Assembly: GCA_024235755.1 (NCBI GenBank)
Contig: JACKLV010000004.1
Coordinates: 62,001-126,000 of the forward strand
Reading direction: 5' to 3'
From: Burkholderiales bacterium
GTDB lineage: Bacteria; Pseudomonadota; Gammaproteobacteria; Burkholderiales; Nitrosomonadaceae
Length of the DNA: 64,000 bases
The stretch's first letter is position 1, and every line of letters starts with the position of its first letter. Below are positions 63,705 through 64,000 of the stretch, piece by piece. The notes below the pieces were generated by a model that did no database searches, was not told the origin of the DNA, and saw nothing but the letters and a program-made list of their open reading frames with translations. The translations under genes were made by a program, and so were the position numbers.

Positions 63705-64000
63705 TCGTTGCTCAATAAGAACTGATCTGGTTTAGTAAAACCGGATACACCAGTTGAGTGACTTTCATCGTTTTTTCTACTTCTGCCTCATATTGATTAG
63801 GGTTTTTTATATCCTAGGTATGAATGTATTTCTGTGGCTAGTATAGAACACAGCGAAGTACCGCAAAATATCCTGTTGTGCTTTTGATAATTATTATACA
63901 AATTCGTCAGATTAAGTCCCGCGCTTTACAATTGAGTCGTAACTTCTGAAGCCACCGGCTTTTAGCCGGTGAAGTGTTCACAATCTTTCTATCAAGCGTT
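63705..64000. other. Intergenic tail of the window
   Basis: 296 bases, no gene supported. The last 60 bases contain a stem-loop that looks like the right end of an IS200/IS605-type element; see the next entry. Confidence 0.5.
63953..63971. repeat. Hairpin resembling an IS200/IS605 right end
   Basis: caccggct (63953-63960), loop ttt, agccggtg (63964-63971), flanked by GAAGC and AAGTGTTCAC. The word order resembles the 3' ends of TnpB-carrying IS605 elements as I remember them. No tnpB frame is visible in the window, so this would be a solo end or the edge of an element continuing to the right. Confidence 0.35.

Noticed and set aside
1..64000. CRISPR array, tRNA or rRNA genes
   Set aside because: No regularly spaced direct repeats were noticed, and no tRNA-like cloverleaf or rRNA segment was recognised by eye; a tRNAscan run would settle the tRNA point.

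Overview
The window is a gene-dense chromosomal segment of a betaproteobacterium. The housekeeping gene order (mreB divergent from gatCAB; leuC-entericidin-leuD-leuB-asd-fimV-truA-trpFBA-accD-folC-dedD-cvpA-purF-metZ) is the one I associate with Betaproteobacteria. The inorganic-carbon uptake locus and a hydrazine-synthase-alpha-like cytochrome point to a chemolithoautotroph, most probably a Nitrosomonas-type ammonia oxidiser. That assignment is inference from synteny and gene content; no rRNA or marker for taxonomy lies in the window.

Layout. 1-4138: 5' part of mreB (minus strand, cut by the window edge) and the tRNA-dependent amidotransferase operon gatCAB. 4231-10106: a membrane-anchored TPR-like protein and a 1587-residue secreted c-type cytochrome related to HzsA with a tail of six Ig-like domains. 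10664-12175: M32 carboxypeptidase. 12699-21930: carbon-concentrating locus: small membrane protein (minus strand), SbtA bicarbonate transporter, SbtB-like PII protein, then DabB, a second antiporter-like membrane subunit and DabA. 22008-22533: a decayed IS200-type insertion sequence with both end hairpins still visible. 22577-29484: proline iminopeptidase, coiled-coil protein plus patatin phospholipase, a TerC gene broken by an internal deletion, a universal stress protein broken by a single-base frameshift, a class II cyclic-nucleotide-phosphodiesterase-like hydrolase, and a GAF-fused GspE/PilB ATPase. 29588-32779: DUF2141 protein, membrane-anchored hydrolase, apaH and a PlsC-type acyltransferase overlapping apaH tail to tail. 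32931-50445: the leucine, aspartate-semialdehyde, tryptophan, fatty-acid, folate, purine and methionine biosynthesis block. 50578-53195: two cyclophilins and cysS. 53219-55876: motA, motB and a membrane-bound methyltransferase on the minus strand. 56202-63704: a periplasmic helical protein, a tandem-receiver regulator, a cysteine-rich exported protein, and a hybrid histidine kinase followed by a REC-GGDEF-EAL protein. The last 300 bases hold no gene, only a hairpin resembling an IS200/IS605 right end.

How it works together. SbtA and the Dab complex would both raise internal bicarbonate, with the PII-like protein as a likely adenylate-sensing brake on SbtA. The two genes at 59152-63704 form one operon that can pass phosphoryl groups along a relay and turn them into c-di-GMP turnover; motAB and the tandem-receiver protein nearby suggest motility or surface behaviour as the output, although no direct link can be seen. 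The most unusual items are the three-part Dab-type operon next to sbtA, the HzsA-like cytochrome with Ig repeats, the cluster of broken genes at 25175-26298 and the small CC-rich exported protein at 58041.
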